The position numbers were made by a program, and so were the translations under genes. Shown here one piece after another: positions 7,929-15,074 of a stretch of 27,544 bases of DNA (position 1 is the stretch's first letter; each line of letters opens with the position of its first letter). Source of the DNA: a virus. The stretch lies in IMG/VR virus record IMGVR_UViG_3300031703_000043, positions 1-27,544 of that record. One strand, written 5' to 3'. The notes beneath the pieces are model-generated. The model saw only the letters and a list, made by a program, of their open reading frames with translations. It had not been told where the DNA came from and did no database searches.

Positions 7929-7966
7929 TATACTTATAGTATACAGTAAGAAGTCTTGGTTGTCAA
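7929..7966 (-). promoter_or_regulatory. Sigma70 promoter with -10 dyad, 117-aa gene
   Basis: On the minus strand TTGACA (7961-7966) and TATACT (7938-7943) are 17 bp apart. A 15-bp dyad (7929-7943, arms TATACT and AGTATA around 3 nt) begins at the -10. The spacer shares CAAGACnTCTTAC with the promoter at 7510-7547. Confidence 0.82.
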
Positions 7967-7977
7967 CCAGAACCGCC

Positions 7978-8006
7978 ATAAAAAAACCCTTGTATTTCAA
8001 AGGGTT
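7978..8006 (-). terminator. Rho-independent terminator of the transporter/halogenase operon
   Basis: On the minus strand a 7-bp stem (AACCCTT / AAGGGTT, 8000-8006 and 7985-7991) with an 8-nt loop is followed by a run of T. It lies about 20 nt after the halogenase stop, separating the late operon from the sigma70 promoter that follows. Confidence 0.82.
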
Positions 8007-8024
8007 GTAAATTAATTTAATTTT

Positions 8025-9230
8025 TTATTCTGGATAGTGTTTAAAATCGTCAAAATATAGGCCTAATGATGCCCATATTGCGTCTGGGTACAAACTTGTA
8101 TACTTGTTTGAATTCTTTTTATAGCTTTCCCATAAAGTTTTACTTGCATCCAACTTACTGTAGTATTTCCAAAACTCTGTATCTGTGCGATTACTTAACA
8201 TATAATGGTGTAATATGTAATCTGAGTTATCTTTTTGTACTTTCATTATTGCCTTGTTGTATGCTTTTGGTGGTGAACCTTTTAATATACATCTTACTAG
8301 TAGTGTGATACTGTATTGTACTAAAAATAATCCATTTGCTTCTAATGGATCAACAAACCCTTGACCAAGTCCAATTGATACTACATTATCTACCCAAGGG
8401 TTCTTCAGTACACCTGGAGTCCATTTAAGTAAACGTGGCTCTATTCCTTTAAATGGTGTTCTGTGAGCAGTCCATTTTTTAAACTTTTCTAACGCTTCTT
8501 CTTCGCTTACAAAATCAGTACTAAAAACATAACCAGTTCCTGTTCTATGTTGCAAGTCTACCATAAACTGCCAACCATCTGGTCTAGCGAATGTTTTTGT
8601 ATATGGTATACTTTCGCCTTCTAGTTCTAACGGCCTAACCCAAGAACGATTAACTTTATGATGTTCACTAAATGTTTCTTCTGTTTTATCTTTGACAAAC
8701 TGTCTACGAAATCCTGTAGCGTCTACATATAAATCATATCCTGGTGGAAGTTCTTCTAATGTATCAATAACATGGTTAACACGTTTACAATGATCACGTA
8801 CAACGTGTCCTGCAAGGTTAGCATCTAAATGATATGCTACTGCTCTCCATCCTTCTTTATCGTACAAGTCTGGATTTATATCATCTCTAACTTTTTTACC
8901 TTGCTTAAATTCTTTATACCAATCATTAAATAATGTTTTAGGTTCGTTTTGCCAAAAAGTCATTAAGTATGGATCTGCACCTAATGCATCCCATTCGTAT
9001 TTTATATTTCCATATTTGTGAACTGCATTACATCCGTCCATCCATTCTTTTTCTGGAATACCTAGTTCTTCAAAAAATGCACCTATTTGTGGAAGTGTTC
9101 CTTCTCCTACTCCTACAGTAGGAATTTCATCACTTTCTATAAGTGTTATTTCTGCATCAGGTAAAAACTTTTCCATGTAACCTGCACACCACCAGCCTGC
9201 TGTTCCACCGCCAATAATACATATTTTCAT
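8025..9230 (-). CDS. Flavin-dependent halogenase (tryptophan halogenase family)
   Basis: 401 residues. The N-terminal FAD-binding motif GGGTAGWW (7-14), then VGVGEGTLPQI (39-49) and GIPEKEWM (57-64) are hallmarks of the family. K72 (NAVHKYGNIKYEW) falls where the catalytic lysine of PrnA-type halogenases lies, and E297 (FVDPLEANGLFL) matches the conserved active-site glutamate. GWQFMVDLQHRTGTGYVFS (219-237) occupies the place of the WxWxIP-containing segment, with W220 kept but the rest changed. The enzyme would use FADH2, O2 and halide to halogenate a substrate; no flavin reductase is visible in the window, so the host would have to supply FADH2. The protein is shorter than bacterial members (about 510-540). 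Related halogenases occur in cyanophages, including VirX1. It overlaps the upstream membrane gene by 4 nt (ATGA). Confidence 0.88.
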   Translation of the reverse strand: MKICIIGGGTAGWWCAGYMEKFLPDAEITLIESDEIPTVGVGEGTLPQIGAFFEELGIPEKEWMDGCNAVHKYGNIKYEWDALGADPYLMTFWQNEPKTLFNDWYKEFKQGKKVRDDINPDLYDKEGWRAVAYHLDANLAGHVVRDHCKRVNHVIDTLEELPPGYDLYVDATGFRRQFVKDKTEETFSEHHKVNRSWVRPLELEGESIPYTKTFARPDGWQFMVDLQHRTGTGYVFSTDFVSEEEALEKFKKWTAHRTPFKGIEPRLLKWTPGVLKNPWVDNVVSIGLGQGFVDPLEANGLFLVQYSITLLVRCILKGSPPKAYNKAIMKVQKDNSDYILHHYMLSNRTDTEFWKYYSKLDASKTLWESYKKNSNKYTSLYPDAIWASLGLYFDDFKHYPE

Positions 9231-9574
9231 CCGATATAATACCTTATGATTATAAACGAGCTAATACCAATCCATAAACTATTGAATGCTACTAATGTAG
9301 GTAGTAGCTTTTGTTCGCTCACCCATATTAACAACGCTGAAGTCATTAATGTTATGAAATGTGCCCATATAACTTCTTTTCCAAAAATTATAGCAGGAAG
9401 TATCACAAGTAGTTTAGCAGTCCATGCTGCTGCTTCAACTACATTGTATCTTTTTAGCCAATAACCTTTACTAAACCATAAACAATAAGATTTATGTATT
9501 TCCTTGAAACCAACTTTGTTATAGACAACAAAAACAATTGTTGCCCATAATGTTAGTGTTAATATAGTTACCAT
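9227..9574 (-). CDS. Small integral membrane protein, probably four transmembrane helices
   Basis: 115 residues with hydrophobic segments at about 3-20, 44-65, 68-88 and 90-113, leaving a short charged loop (KEIHKSYCLWFSKGYWLKRYN) between the first two. I do not recognise the family. It starts 4 nt after the transporter stop and its stop overlaps the halogenase start by 4 nt, so it is the middle gene of a tight three-gene operon. Its position suggests an accessory to the transporter or a membrane anchor for halogenase work (inference). No catalytic residues are evident. The ATAAATA in the last codons of the transporter gene lies too close to its ATG to serve as its promoter. Confidence 0.8.
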   Translation of the reverse strand: MVTILTLTLWATIVFVVYNKVGFKEIHKSYCLWFSKGYWLKRYNVVEAAAWTAKLLVILPAIIFGKEVIWAHFITLMTSALLIWVSEQKLLPTLVAFNSLWIGISSFIIIRYYIG

Positions 9575-9578
9575 ACTA

Positions 9579-10553
9579 TTATTTATCCGCTTTTATTAGT
9601 CTTTCAAACTCTCTAAGTCTTTTATAAACACTTGCTAATTCAATAATTGTTGGCCATGCTTTTAACAAATATTGCATCGAACCTTCAACTCTTCCAAATG
9701 CTCTTATAATTTGTTGCATAACACCTAATGTTACAACACCTGCTACAATAGCTGGAGCTAAGAAAACATAAGCTGATAACACATTGGCTTGTAAATATGA
9801 AAGTCTACCTATATTAAAATATAAATATCTTATATAAGATTTAAAGTGAATTCCTCTAACATCTTGGAATATTTCTTCAATTGTTTTAGGACGAATAGTA
9901 TTATCATCTTCTGCAATGACAAGTATCTTTCTGTAAGCTGCTTCTTTCTTTTGTAAGTCATATTCGACTCCAACTAGACGCAACACCCATCCTAATGCTA
10001 TTAAGAATATAGTTCCACCAACAGTCCATATTAATGCACCTGTTATTAATCCATATTGCCAATCACCAAAGAAGAATATTGGAATACCAGCTGATAATCC
10101 TAAAAGAATAGGAATAAACTGTATTAACACCATAACTGATTCAATAAAACTTGTACCAAGTGATTCCATGATACGACTAAACTTAATTGTATCTTCTTGT
10201 ACACGTTGAGCCGCACCTTCTATTGTACGAGCTTTATCGTATACGCTGTGATACCATTCTACCATTGCTGCTCGCCAACGGAACAGATAGTGTGCTGTAA
10301 AGTAACTGATAAGAACATATATTAAAACATAAATTGCGGCCAAGTAAAAGAAACTTGCTAAACTTGCCCAGTATTCACCAATAGTTATTGCATTTGGCTC
10401 GCCTAATGCTTTTTGTATCATATCATAAAATTGTCCAAACCATTCGTTAATTTTAACGTCAATTTGAACTTGTATCCATAAAGAACTCAGGATAACAGCT
10501 GAACCCAGCCATGACCATAACTTCCAATGGGTTTCTGTAAAAAATCTAAACAT
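9579..10553 (-). CDS. SbmA/BacA-type peptide transporter, N-terminally short
   Basis: 324 residues. Segments match E. coli SbmA as I remember it: LFRWRAAMVEWYHS (90-103), IEGAAQRVQEDT (111-122), EAAYRK plus EDD (204-217), LYFNIGRLSYLQ (244-255), a VAGVVTLGVMQQI helix (270-282) and VYKRLREFE (309-317). SbmA/BacA proteins sit in the inner membrane and use the proton gradient to import peptides such as microcins and proline-rich antimicrobials; the related Rv1819c moves vitamin B12. This protein begins where SbmA residue about 85 would lie, so the first helices of the 406-aa family are missing. The start is supported by AGAGGA 6 nt upstream and by a perfect late promoter (10597-10604) directly behind it. 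It heads the operon with the membrane protein and the halogenase. Confidence 0.9.
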   Translation of the reverse strand: MFRFFTETHWKLWSWLGSAVILSSLWIQVQIDVKINEWFGQFYDMIQKALGEPNAITIGEYWASLASFFYLAAIYVLIYVLISYFTAHYLFRWRAAMVEWYHSVYDKARTIEGAAQRVQEDTIKFSRIMESLGTSFIESVMVLIQFIPILLGLSAGIPIFFFGDWQYGLITGALIWTVGGTIFLIALGWVLRLVGVEYDLQKKEAAYRKILVIAEDDNTIRPKTIEEIFQDVRGIHFKSYIRYLYFNIGRLSYLQANVLSAYVFLAPAIVAGVVTLGVMQQIIRAFGRVEGSMQYLLKAWPTIIELASVYKRLREFERLIKADK

Positions 10554-10572
10554 AAGTTTTCCTCTTATAAAA

Positions 10573-10588
10573 TGTAGTTTTAACTACA
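10573..10588 (-). other. Leader hairpin of the transporter operon
   Basis: A 7-bp inverted repeat (TGTAGTT / AACTACA) with a 2-nt centre lies between the late promoter and the ribosome binding site of the SbmA/BacA-like gene. Similar dyads sit in other late leaders here. Confidence 0.6.
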
Positions 10589-10595
10589 CACATAA

Positions 10596-10604
10596 CTATT
10601 TATA
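10596..10604 (-). promoter_or_regulatory. Perfect T4-type late promoter (TATAAATAG)
   Basis: The minus strand reads TATAAATAG, the full T4 late consensus, about 44 nt upstream of the transporter start. It implies that the transporter, membrane protein and halogenase are made late in infection. It is divergent from the gp14 late promoter only 22 bp away. Confidence 0.8.
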
Positions 10605-10626
10605 TGTTTCTACGATACGAAATTGC

Positions 10627-10634
10627 ATAAATAC
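10627..10634 (+). promoter_or_regulatory. T4-type late promoter for gp14/gp15 (ATAAATAC)
   Basis: ATAAATAC lies about 20 nt upstream of the gp14-like start, with AAGGA between them. It drives the only plus-strand unit of the window. Confidence 0.72.
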
Positions 10635-10654
10635 AATATAACAAGGAAACCTAC

Positions 10655-11722
10655 ATGCCAAGATTAAGTTTATACAAACCATTTAAAGGTAACGACTATA
10701 AGTTTATGGATCATGCAATCCGTGAGCAATTCGACATAGGTGGTACCGGAATACACGTACACAAGTACTTAGGCCCAAACGTTAGAAGAGATAGTAACGA
10801 CCCTAGTGAGCCTAACTACGGTAGTGGTTTAGAAGTTGACAATATAACTGGACAAGAAATAAATCCCGAAGGCAACATAGACGAAACAAAGATACAAGAT
10901 CTATTGTTTATGGAAAACCGAGACAGGAAGTATGATCCAGATATTTTTGAATTACGTGGAGTATATAATGTAAGTGACAACGACTTTGACTTAACCCAAT
11001 TTGGCCTATTCTTAACAAACGATACACTTTTTATTAGTTTTCACATTAACGACATGGTTGAACGTATGGGTCGTAGACTTATGCCAGGAGATGTAATTGA
11101 ATTACCTCATTTAAGAGATGAATTATTGCTTACTGCGGAACGTGAAGCTATTAACAAATTTTATGTAGTACAAGATGCGGCAAGAGGCAGTGAAGGATAT
11201 AGTCAAACATGGTATCCACACATTTGGCGTGTTAAAGTAGCACCACTTACAGATACACAAGAATACGCAGATATACTTGGTACTGCTAACGATCCAGACA
11301 GTTTAAAACAAGATTTAAGTAATTATAAAACAGAACTTAACATTAGTAATGCAATTGTAGCGGCTGCTGAAAACGCAGATCCATTAGGGCTTCCATTAGC
11401 AGAACATTTATTTGGACAAGAAGATAAAACTGATGAATATGTACATGGCGACACACTAGTACAAGGTGATCAGTTTCCAGCTTTTCCAAATGATGGAGAA
11501 TACTTTGTTAGAACTGATTTCCAACCAAATAGACTGTTTGTAAGACGTGGAAGTAAATGGCATAGATTATATGACAATATTACTGGCCAAACTTGGAGTG
11601 ATAGAACATACAATGCAAGTAGCTTTATTAACAATAATAAAACAACAGTAGTAGATGATAAAGAACAGCCAGAACGTCAGGCAATATCACAAGCTATTAA
11701 ACCTAAGAGTGATTTTAAATAA
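10655..11722 (+). CDS. Neck protein, gp14-like
   Basis: 355 residues. The start MPRLSLYKPFKGNDYKF, the HKYLGP segment (about 37-42), ENRDRKYDPDIFELRG and FDLTQFGLFLTNDTLFISFH (about 112-131), RRLMPGDVIELPHL and SQTWYPHIWRVK (about 183-194) follow the conserved pattern of gp14 neck proteins in marine T4-like phages as I remember them. The protein helps join head and tail. It is longer than T4 gp14 (256 aa); the extra C-terminal part includes a Trp motif (LFVRRGSKWHRLYD) resembling those in gp15 and gp18 of this window. The stop overlaps the gp15 start by 1 nt (TAATG), so translation is coupled. The ribosome binding site is AAGGA. Confidence 0.82.
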   Translation: MPRLSLYKPFKGNDYKFMDHAIREQFDIGGTGIHVHKYLGPNVRRDSNDPSEPNYGSGLEVDNITGQEINPEGNIDETKIQDLLFMENRDRKYDPDIFELRGVYNVSDNDFDLTQFGLFLTNDTLFISFHINDMVERMGRRLMPGDVIELPHLRDELLLTAEREAINKFYVVQDAARGSEGYSQTWYPHIWRVKVAPLTDTQEYADILGTANDPDSLKQDLSNYKTELNISNAIVAAAENADPLGLPLAEHLFGQEDKTDEYVHGDTLVQGDQFPAFPNDGEYFVRTDFQPNRLFVRRGSKWHRLYDNITGQTWSDRTYNASSFINNNKTTVVDDKEQPERQAISQAIKPKSDFK

Positions 11723-13080
11723 TGGCACAACAATATTTTTATGATAAACAAATTCGTAGATACATTCAGCAATTTATAAGATTGTTTAGTGGCTTTAACG
11801 TTGAAATGGGAAAGAACGATCAGGACTTAGCTGTATTCCAACAAGTTCCTGTACGTTATGGTGACATTAACAGAATGGCTGCCCACATAACAAGAGAGAA
11901 CAGTGAAAACATTATTAATACTGTTCCATTTTTAAGTTGTTATGTAACTAGTTTAGACATGATGGCAGATCGTAGAACATATCAAGATCATGTTGATAAG
12001 GTTCAAGTGTTTGAAAAGAAATATGACGACACTACAGGAGCATATACTAACGAAAAAGGTAACAGCTACACAGTTGAAAGACACGCACCCGTTCCTTACA
12101 TGCTACAAATGAATACTGACATTTGGACATCTAACACAGATCAAAAATTACAGTTAATGGAACAAATACTTGTATTGTTTAATCCTACATTAGATATTAG
12201 AACTAATAGCAGTGTAATAGATTGGACAGCACTAAGTCATGTAGAGTTAACTGGAACAACATGGAGTACTAGAAGTGTTGGTTCTAGTATAGATGATATT
12301 ATTGATGTTGCAACGTTAAGTTTTAACATACCAGTATACATTAATCCACCAGCTAAAGTAAAACAACAGAAATTAATTCACACTATTATCAGTGAACTTT
12401 ATAACCTAGACGAAGACAACTTAGACTTGTTTAAGAACGAACAAGCATTCGACAAAAAGACGTTACAATACACAGTTGTAACATATGAAGATAGAAAAGT
12501 AAAGTATGAAGATGGCAATCTGCAATTACTAAATCAAAACGGATCTACATTAGACGACGATGGTATAACTTTAGATTGGTCTAAAGAATTACTAGCATTT
12601 GGAGTTTTAAGACCCGGTATAAGTCAATTGCGACTTAGAAAAAGTACACAAGTATCTGATGTAACAGAAGATATTATTGGCAGATTAGACATACATCCAT
12701 CAAATGTAAATCTATTAACAGTCGACATAGATGCAACAACATTACCTACTAATACATTAGGTACAGTTGATGCTATATTAGATCCAGCGATTAACTTCCC
12801 TGGCGATGGTACTATGCCATCAGCAGCTACAGGCCAAAGGTATATCTTATTATCTGATTTACCGTCAAGCACTAATTGGGGCAATGTAGTAGCTGGTAAG
12901 TATGATATCATAGAGTATAATGGGTCAGCATGGATTGTAAGTTTTGATAGCTCTAACATTTCGGCAGTAAATTACGTAACTAACGTAGCAAGTAATGACC
13001 AATTAGAATGGAATGGCTCTGAATGGGTCAACAGCTATGAAGGAATTTATAATGCAGGCTACTGGCGACTATATCTGTAA
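11722..13080 (+). CDS. Tail completion and sheath stabilizer protein, gp15-like
   Basis: 452 residues. The start (YFYDKQIRRYIQQFIRLFSGF), then VPVRYGDINRMAAHI, YTVERHAPVPYMLQMNTDIWTSNT and QKLQLMEQILVLFNP are the conserved core of gp15, which caps the tail tube and stabilises the sheath before it joins the head. T4 gp15 has 272 residues; here about 180 C-terminal residues are added, containing two Trp-rich repeats (IIEYNGSAWIV and QLEWNGSEWVN) that may bind sugars or form surface loops (inference). It overlaps gp14 by 1 nt. A possible 25-aa reading frame starts inside its last codons in another frame. Confidence 0.83.
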   Translation: MAQQYFYDKQIRRYIQQFIRLFSGFNVEMGKNDQDLAVFQQVPVRYGDINRMAAHITRENSENIINTVPFLSCYVTSLDMMADRRTYQDHVDKVQVFEKKYDDTTGAYTNEKGNSYTVERHAPVPYMLQMNTDIWTSNTDQKLQLMEQILVLFNPTLDIRTNSSVIDWTALSHVELTGTTWSTRSVGSSIDDIIDVATLSFNIPVYINPPAKVKQQKLIHTIISELYNLDEDNLDLFKNEQAFDKKTLQYTVVTYEDRKVKYEDGNLQLLNQNGSTLDDDGITLDWSKELLAFGVLRPGISQLRLRKSTQVSDVTEDIIGRLDIHPSNVNLLTVDIDATTLPTNTLGTVDAILDPAINFPGDGTMPSAATGQRYILLSDLPSSTNWGNVVAGKYDIIEYNGSAWIVSFDSSNISAVNYVTNVASNDQLEWNGSEWVNSYEGIYNAGYWRLYL

Positions 13081-13129
13081 CACAGATGATCCATGCGACG
13101 ATTGCACACATTGGATAGGCACACTATAA
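13052..13129 (+). CDS. Possible 25-aa Cys-rich micro-ORF
   Basis: ATG at 13052 opens a 25-residue frame (MQATGDYICNTDDPCDDC, then THWIGTL) that overlaps the end of gp15 and stops 1 nt before the NUDIX start codon. AAGGA lies 7 nt upstream of the ATG. Three cysteines and an acidic CNTDDPCDDC core could bind a metal. The fit between two coupled genes and the biased composition argue for a real gene; its length and overlap argue for caution. Confidence 0.42.
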   Translation: MQATGDYICNTDDPCDDCTHWIGTL

Positions 13130-13130
13130 C

Positions 13131-13568
13131 ATGATAACAGCAAGCGGTTGCTTATTTTTAAGCACAGACACAGGCAGAGTTATGCTACAGCAAAGAAGTG
13201 GCGCTGTCAACCATCCTAGAACATGGGGCTTTTTTGGCGGCAAAGCTGAGGGTAAAGAAAGACCTGTTGAATGTTTAATGCGTGAGGTTGAAGAAGAATT
13301 AGGATTAGTTCCTGATGTTAAAAAAGTTATTCCAATTAACAAGTTTACAAGTCCTAATAAGAAATTTATATACCATACATTTGTAGTTACAGTAGAAGAA
13401 GAATTTCTTCCTATATTAAATAATGAAAGTGATGGTTATTGTTGGGTTAAAGTAGGTAATTGGCCTAGGCCGTTGCACCCTGGTGCTAAGATACAATGTA
13501 GTTCAAAACAGTTCATTAAAAAAATAAAAACTGTATACGAACAGCATACTACGCCGTTGGAAAAATAA
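13131..13568 (+). CDS. NUDIX hydrolase
   Basis: 145 residues with a complete NUDIX box, GKAEGKE(x7)REVEEELGL at 37-59 (pattern G-x5-E-x7-R-E-x2-E-E-x-G-x), where E52, E55 and E56 would bind the metal. The preceding PRTWGFFGG stretch is the usual lead-in. NUDIX enzymes hydrolyse nucleoside diphosphates linked to another group (sugars, oxidised dNTPs, NADH, RNA caps); the substrate cannot be read from the sequence. Phage members are common and may clean the nucleotide pool. It is the last gene of the plus-strand late unit, and its last 20 nt overlap the 3' end of the opposite-strand sulfotransferase-like gene. Confidence 0.88.
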   Translation: MITASGCLFLSTDTGRVMLQQRSGAVNHPRTWGFFGGKAEGKERPVECLMREVEEELGLVPDVKKVIPINKFTSPNKKFIYHTFVVTVEEEFLPILNNESDGYCWVKVGNWPRPLHPGAKIQCSSKQFIKKIKTVYEQHTTPLEK

Positions 13569-14265
13569 TACCCATTTCTTTTCTAGTAAACATTCTATCT
13601 AAAAATGCATTAAATACTTCTTCAGTATCATATTGATGAAGTTCGCTAAATTCAGGATCAACTTCAATAATTTCTTCTATAGTTCTTATATTATATGTAA
13701 AGCCTAATGCAATTGCAGTTTCTTTCCAACCCGAATATCTTTTTAACTTAAAATGTTTTTTTATTTCAGCACATTCAATTTTAACTTGCTGTAGCATTTT
13801 TTCATCATTCTCGTACCAAGTGTACATCGGGTAATCAATATTCCACCCACCTACATGTTTCCACCATTTAACACATTCTTCTGGTGTATCGTGGAATGCC
13901 CATATTGTAGCTTTTGGAAATAATTCTTTTAATAATGGTATATGATAACTAAACCAATGACTTTTAATAATTTTAATCCCATGGTCCCAATTAGCAAATG
14001 GTGCTTTAAACTCTTTTACTATTTCTTCTTTTGTTAAATGTTGAAGTAAATCAAACTTATGACCTACTGGATTATCCGGACCCCAATATGCGCCTCTGTG
14101 CCAGCCAACAACTTCTCCATTAACTTTTTTTCTATAAACAAAGTCATTTTTATTATCACTTAAATTAATATCTCTACATAAAAGACTAAGCATACGAATT
14201 GCTCCACTCCATCTAGAACCTGGAGCTCCTGCAACTATTATTAAGTCTTCACCTTGGTATTCCAT
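13549..14265 (-). CDS. Sulfotransferase-like protein
   Basis: 238 residues. GAPGSRWSG (13-21), in LIIVAGAPGSRWSG, fits the 5'-phosphosulfate (PAPS) binding loop that opens sulfotransferases, and IKIIKSHWFSYHIPLLKELFPKATIWAFHDTPEECVKWW (97-135) follows the second conserved part (K-x-H, strand with aromatic, then helix). These enzymes move a sulfate from PAPS to a sugar or protein. Conserved-residue support is partial, so this is a fold-level call. The start overlaps the SGNH gene stop by 1 nt (TAATG), and the 3' end overlaps the NUDIX gene tail to tail. It is the last gene of the surface-chemistry operon. Confidence 0.65.
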   Translation of the reverse strand: MEYQGEDLIIVAGAPGSRWSGAIRMLSLLCRDINLSDNKNDFVYRKKVNGEVVGWHRGAYWGPDNPVGHKFDLLQHLTKEEIVKEFKAPFANWDHGIKIIKSHWFSYHIPLLKELFPKATIWAFHDTPEECVKWWKHVGGWNIDYPMYTWYENDEKMLQQVKIECAEIKKHFKLKRYSGWKETAIALGFTYNIRTIEEIIEVDPEFSELHQYDTEEVFNAFLDRMFTRKEMGIIFPTA

Positions 14266-15074
14266 TATATGCCTTTGTTAAGTTCTGTTAATATTTTATC
14301 TGCTAGATAATTATGAGTTTTAGGTCCTGGGTGTGTTTGGTCTCTTCCTAAGTCTATCATTTCTTCTTTACTGTATTGTATTGATTTAATATGTGTTGGT
14401 TGATAATCATAGAACCAATGCTTTCTTCTTTCATTTGGTTCTAATATATAATACTGTGCATTTGGAAATGCTTGTAGTAATGCTAATTCAAACATTTTAA
14501 ATATTTTACCATTGCTTTGTTTAAAAGTTTCTCTAACAAGTTCTCTAACTTTTGCATCTTTTTCTTTTCTTAACCAAAATCTCATAAGCCAGTTAGTGTC
14601 ATTAACACCCCAGAAATCAGTAAGTATAACGTACTTTGGATTAAGTTTAAAATTAAATAAATTATCTGCCATATCTGTTAATGTATCAAAATCACTTATA
14701 TTAAAATGGTTCAATGCTAGCTTTTTAGAAAGCAAATATGGTATACTCATCTCATACGGTATTCCAGTTCCTAATAATAAACTACCGCCCGCAAATACTA
14801 TACCAACATCAGTTAAATCATCCGGACCTCTATATCCATATTTGTTCCATGTATAACTAAAGTCCAATTCGGCATTATTATCCCAATCAAGTTCTTGTAT
14901 TGCATTAAAAGTAAAATGGTCAGTTCCATTTTCTCCTATTTTACATTTGTTTCCTGTATCATGTCTGCCATAATATTTTATTGTTTCGTTTGGCAGTCTT
15001 GGTTGTTTTGCAGATTTTTCACCTGCGGTATATTTAAACTTTGGATCTACGACTGGATTTCCAAATTCTATCAT
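14265..15074 (-). CDS. SGNH/GDSL-type hydrolase
   Basis: 269 residues. The nucleophile block FAGGSLLLGTG (94-104, S98), the GVND block (156-159, with N159) and the C-terminal DQTHPGPKTH (245-254, D245 and H248) are the three signatures of the SGNH fold. Such enzymes remove acetyl groups or esters from sugars and lipids; in a phage they may trim host surface glycans or decorate virion sugars (inference). No signal peptide, so it acts in the cytoplasm or on virions. It overlaps the upstream oxygenase by 4 nt and the downstream sulfotransferase-like gene by 1 nt. Confidence 0.78.
   Translation of the reverse strand: MIEFGNPVVDPKFKYTAGEKSAKQPRLPNETIKYYGRHDTGNKCKIGENGTDHFTFNAIQELDWDNNAELDFSYTWNKYGYRGPDDLTDVGIVFAGGSLLLGTGIPYEMSIPYLLSKKLALNHFNISDFDTLTDMADNLFNFKLNPKYVILTDFWGVNDTNWLMRFWLRKEKDAKVRELVRETFKQSNGKIFKMFELALLQAFPNAQYYILEPNERRKHWFYDYQPTHIKSIQYSKEEMIDLGRDQTHPGPKTHNYLADKILTELNKGI

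Noticed and set aside
7905-8000. Longer start for the 117-aa protein (reaching 8000)
   Set aside because: The extra 32 codons would run through the halogenase terminator and the sigma70 promoter, while ATG at 7904 has its own GGAG.
9580-9586. ATAAATA motif at the end of the transporter gene as a late promoter
   Set aside because: It lies only about 6 nt from the next start codon and within coding sequence, leaving no room for a transcript start and ribosome binding site.
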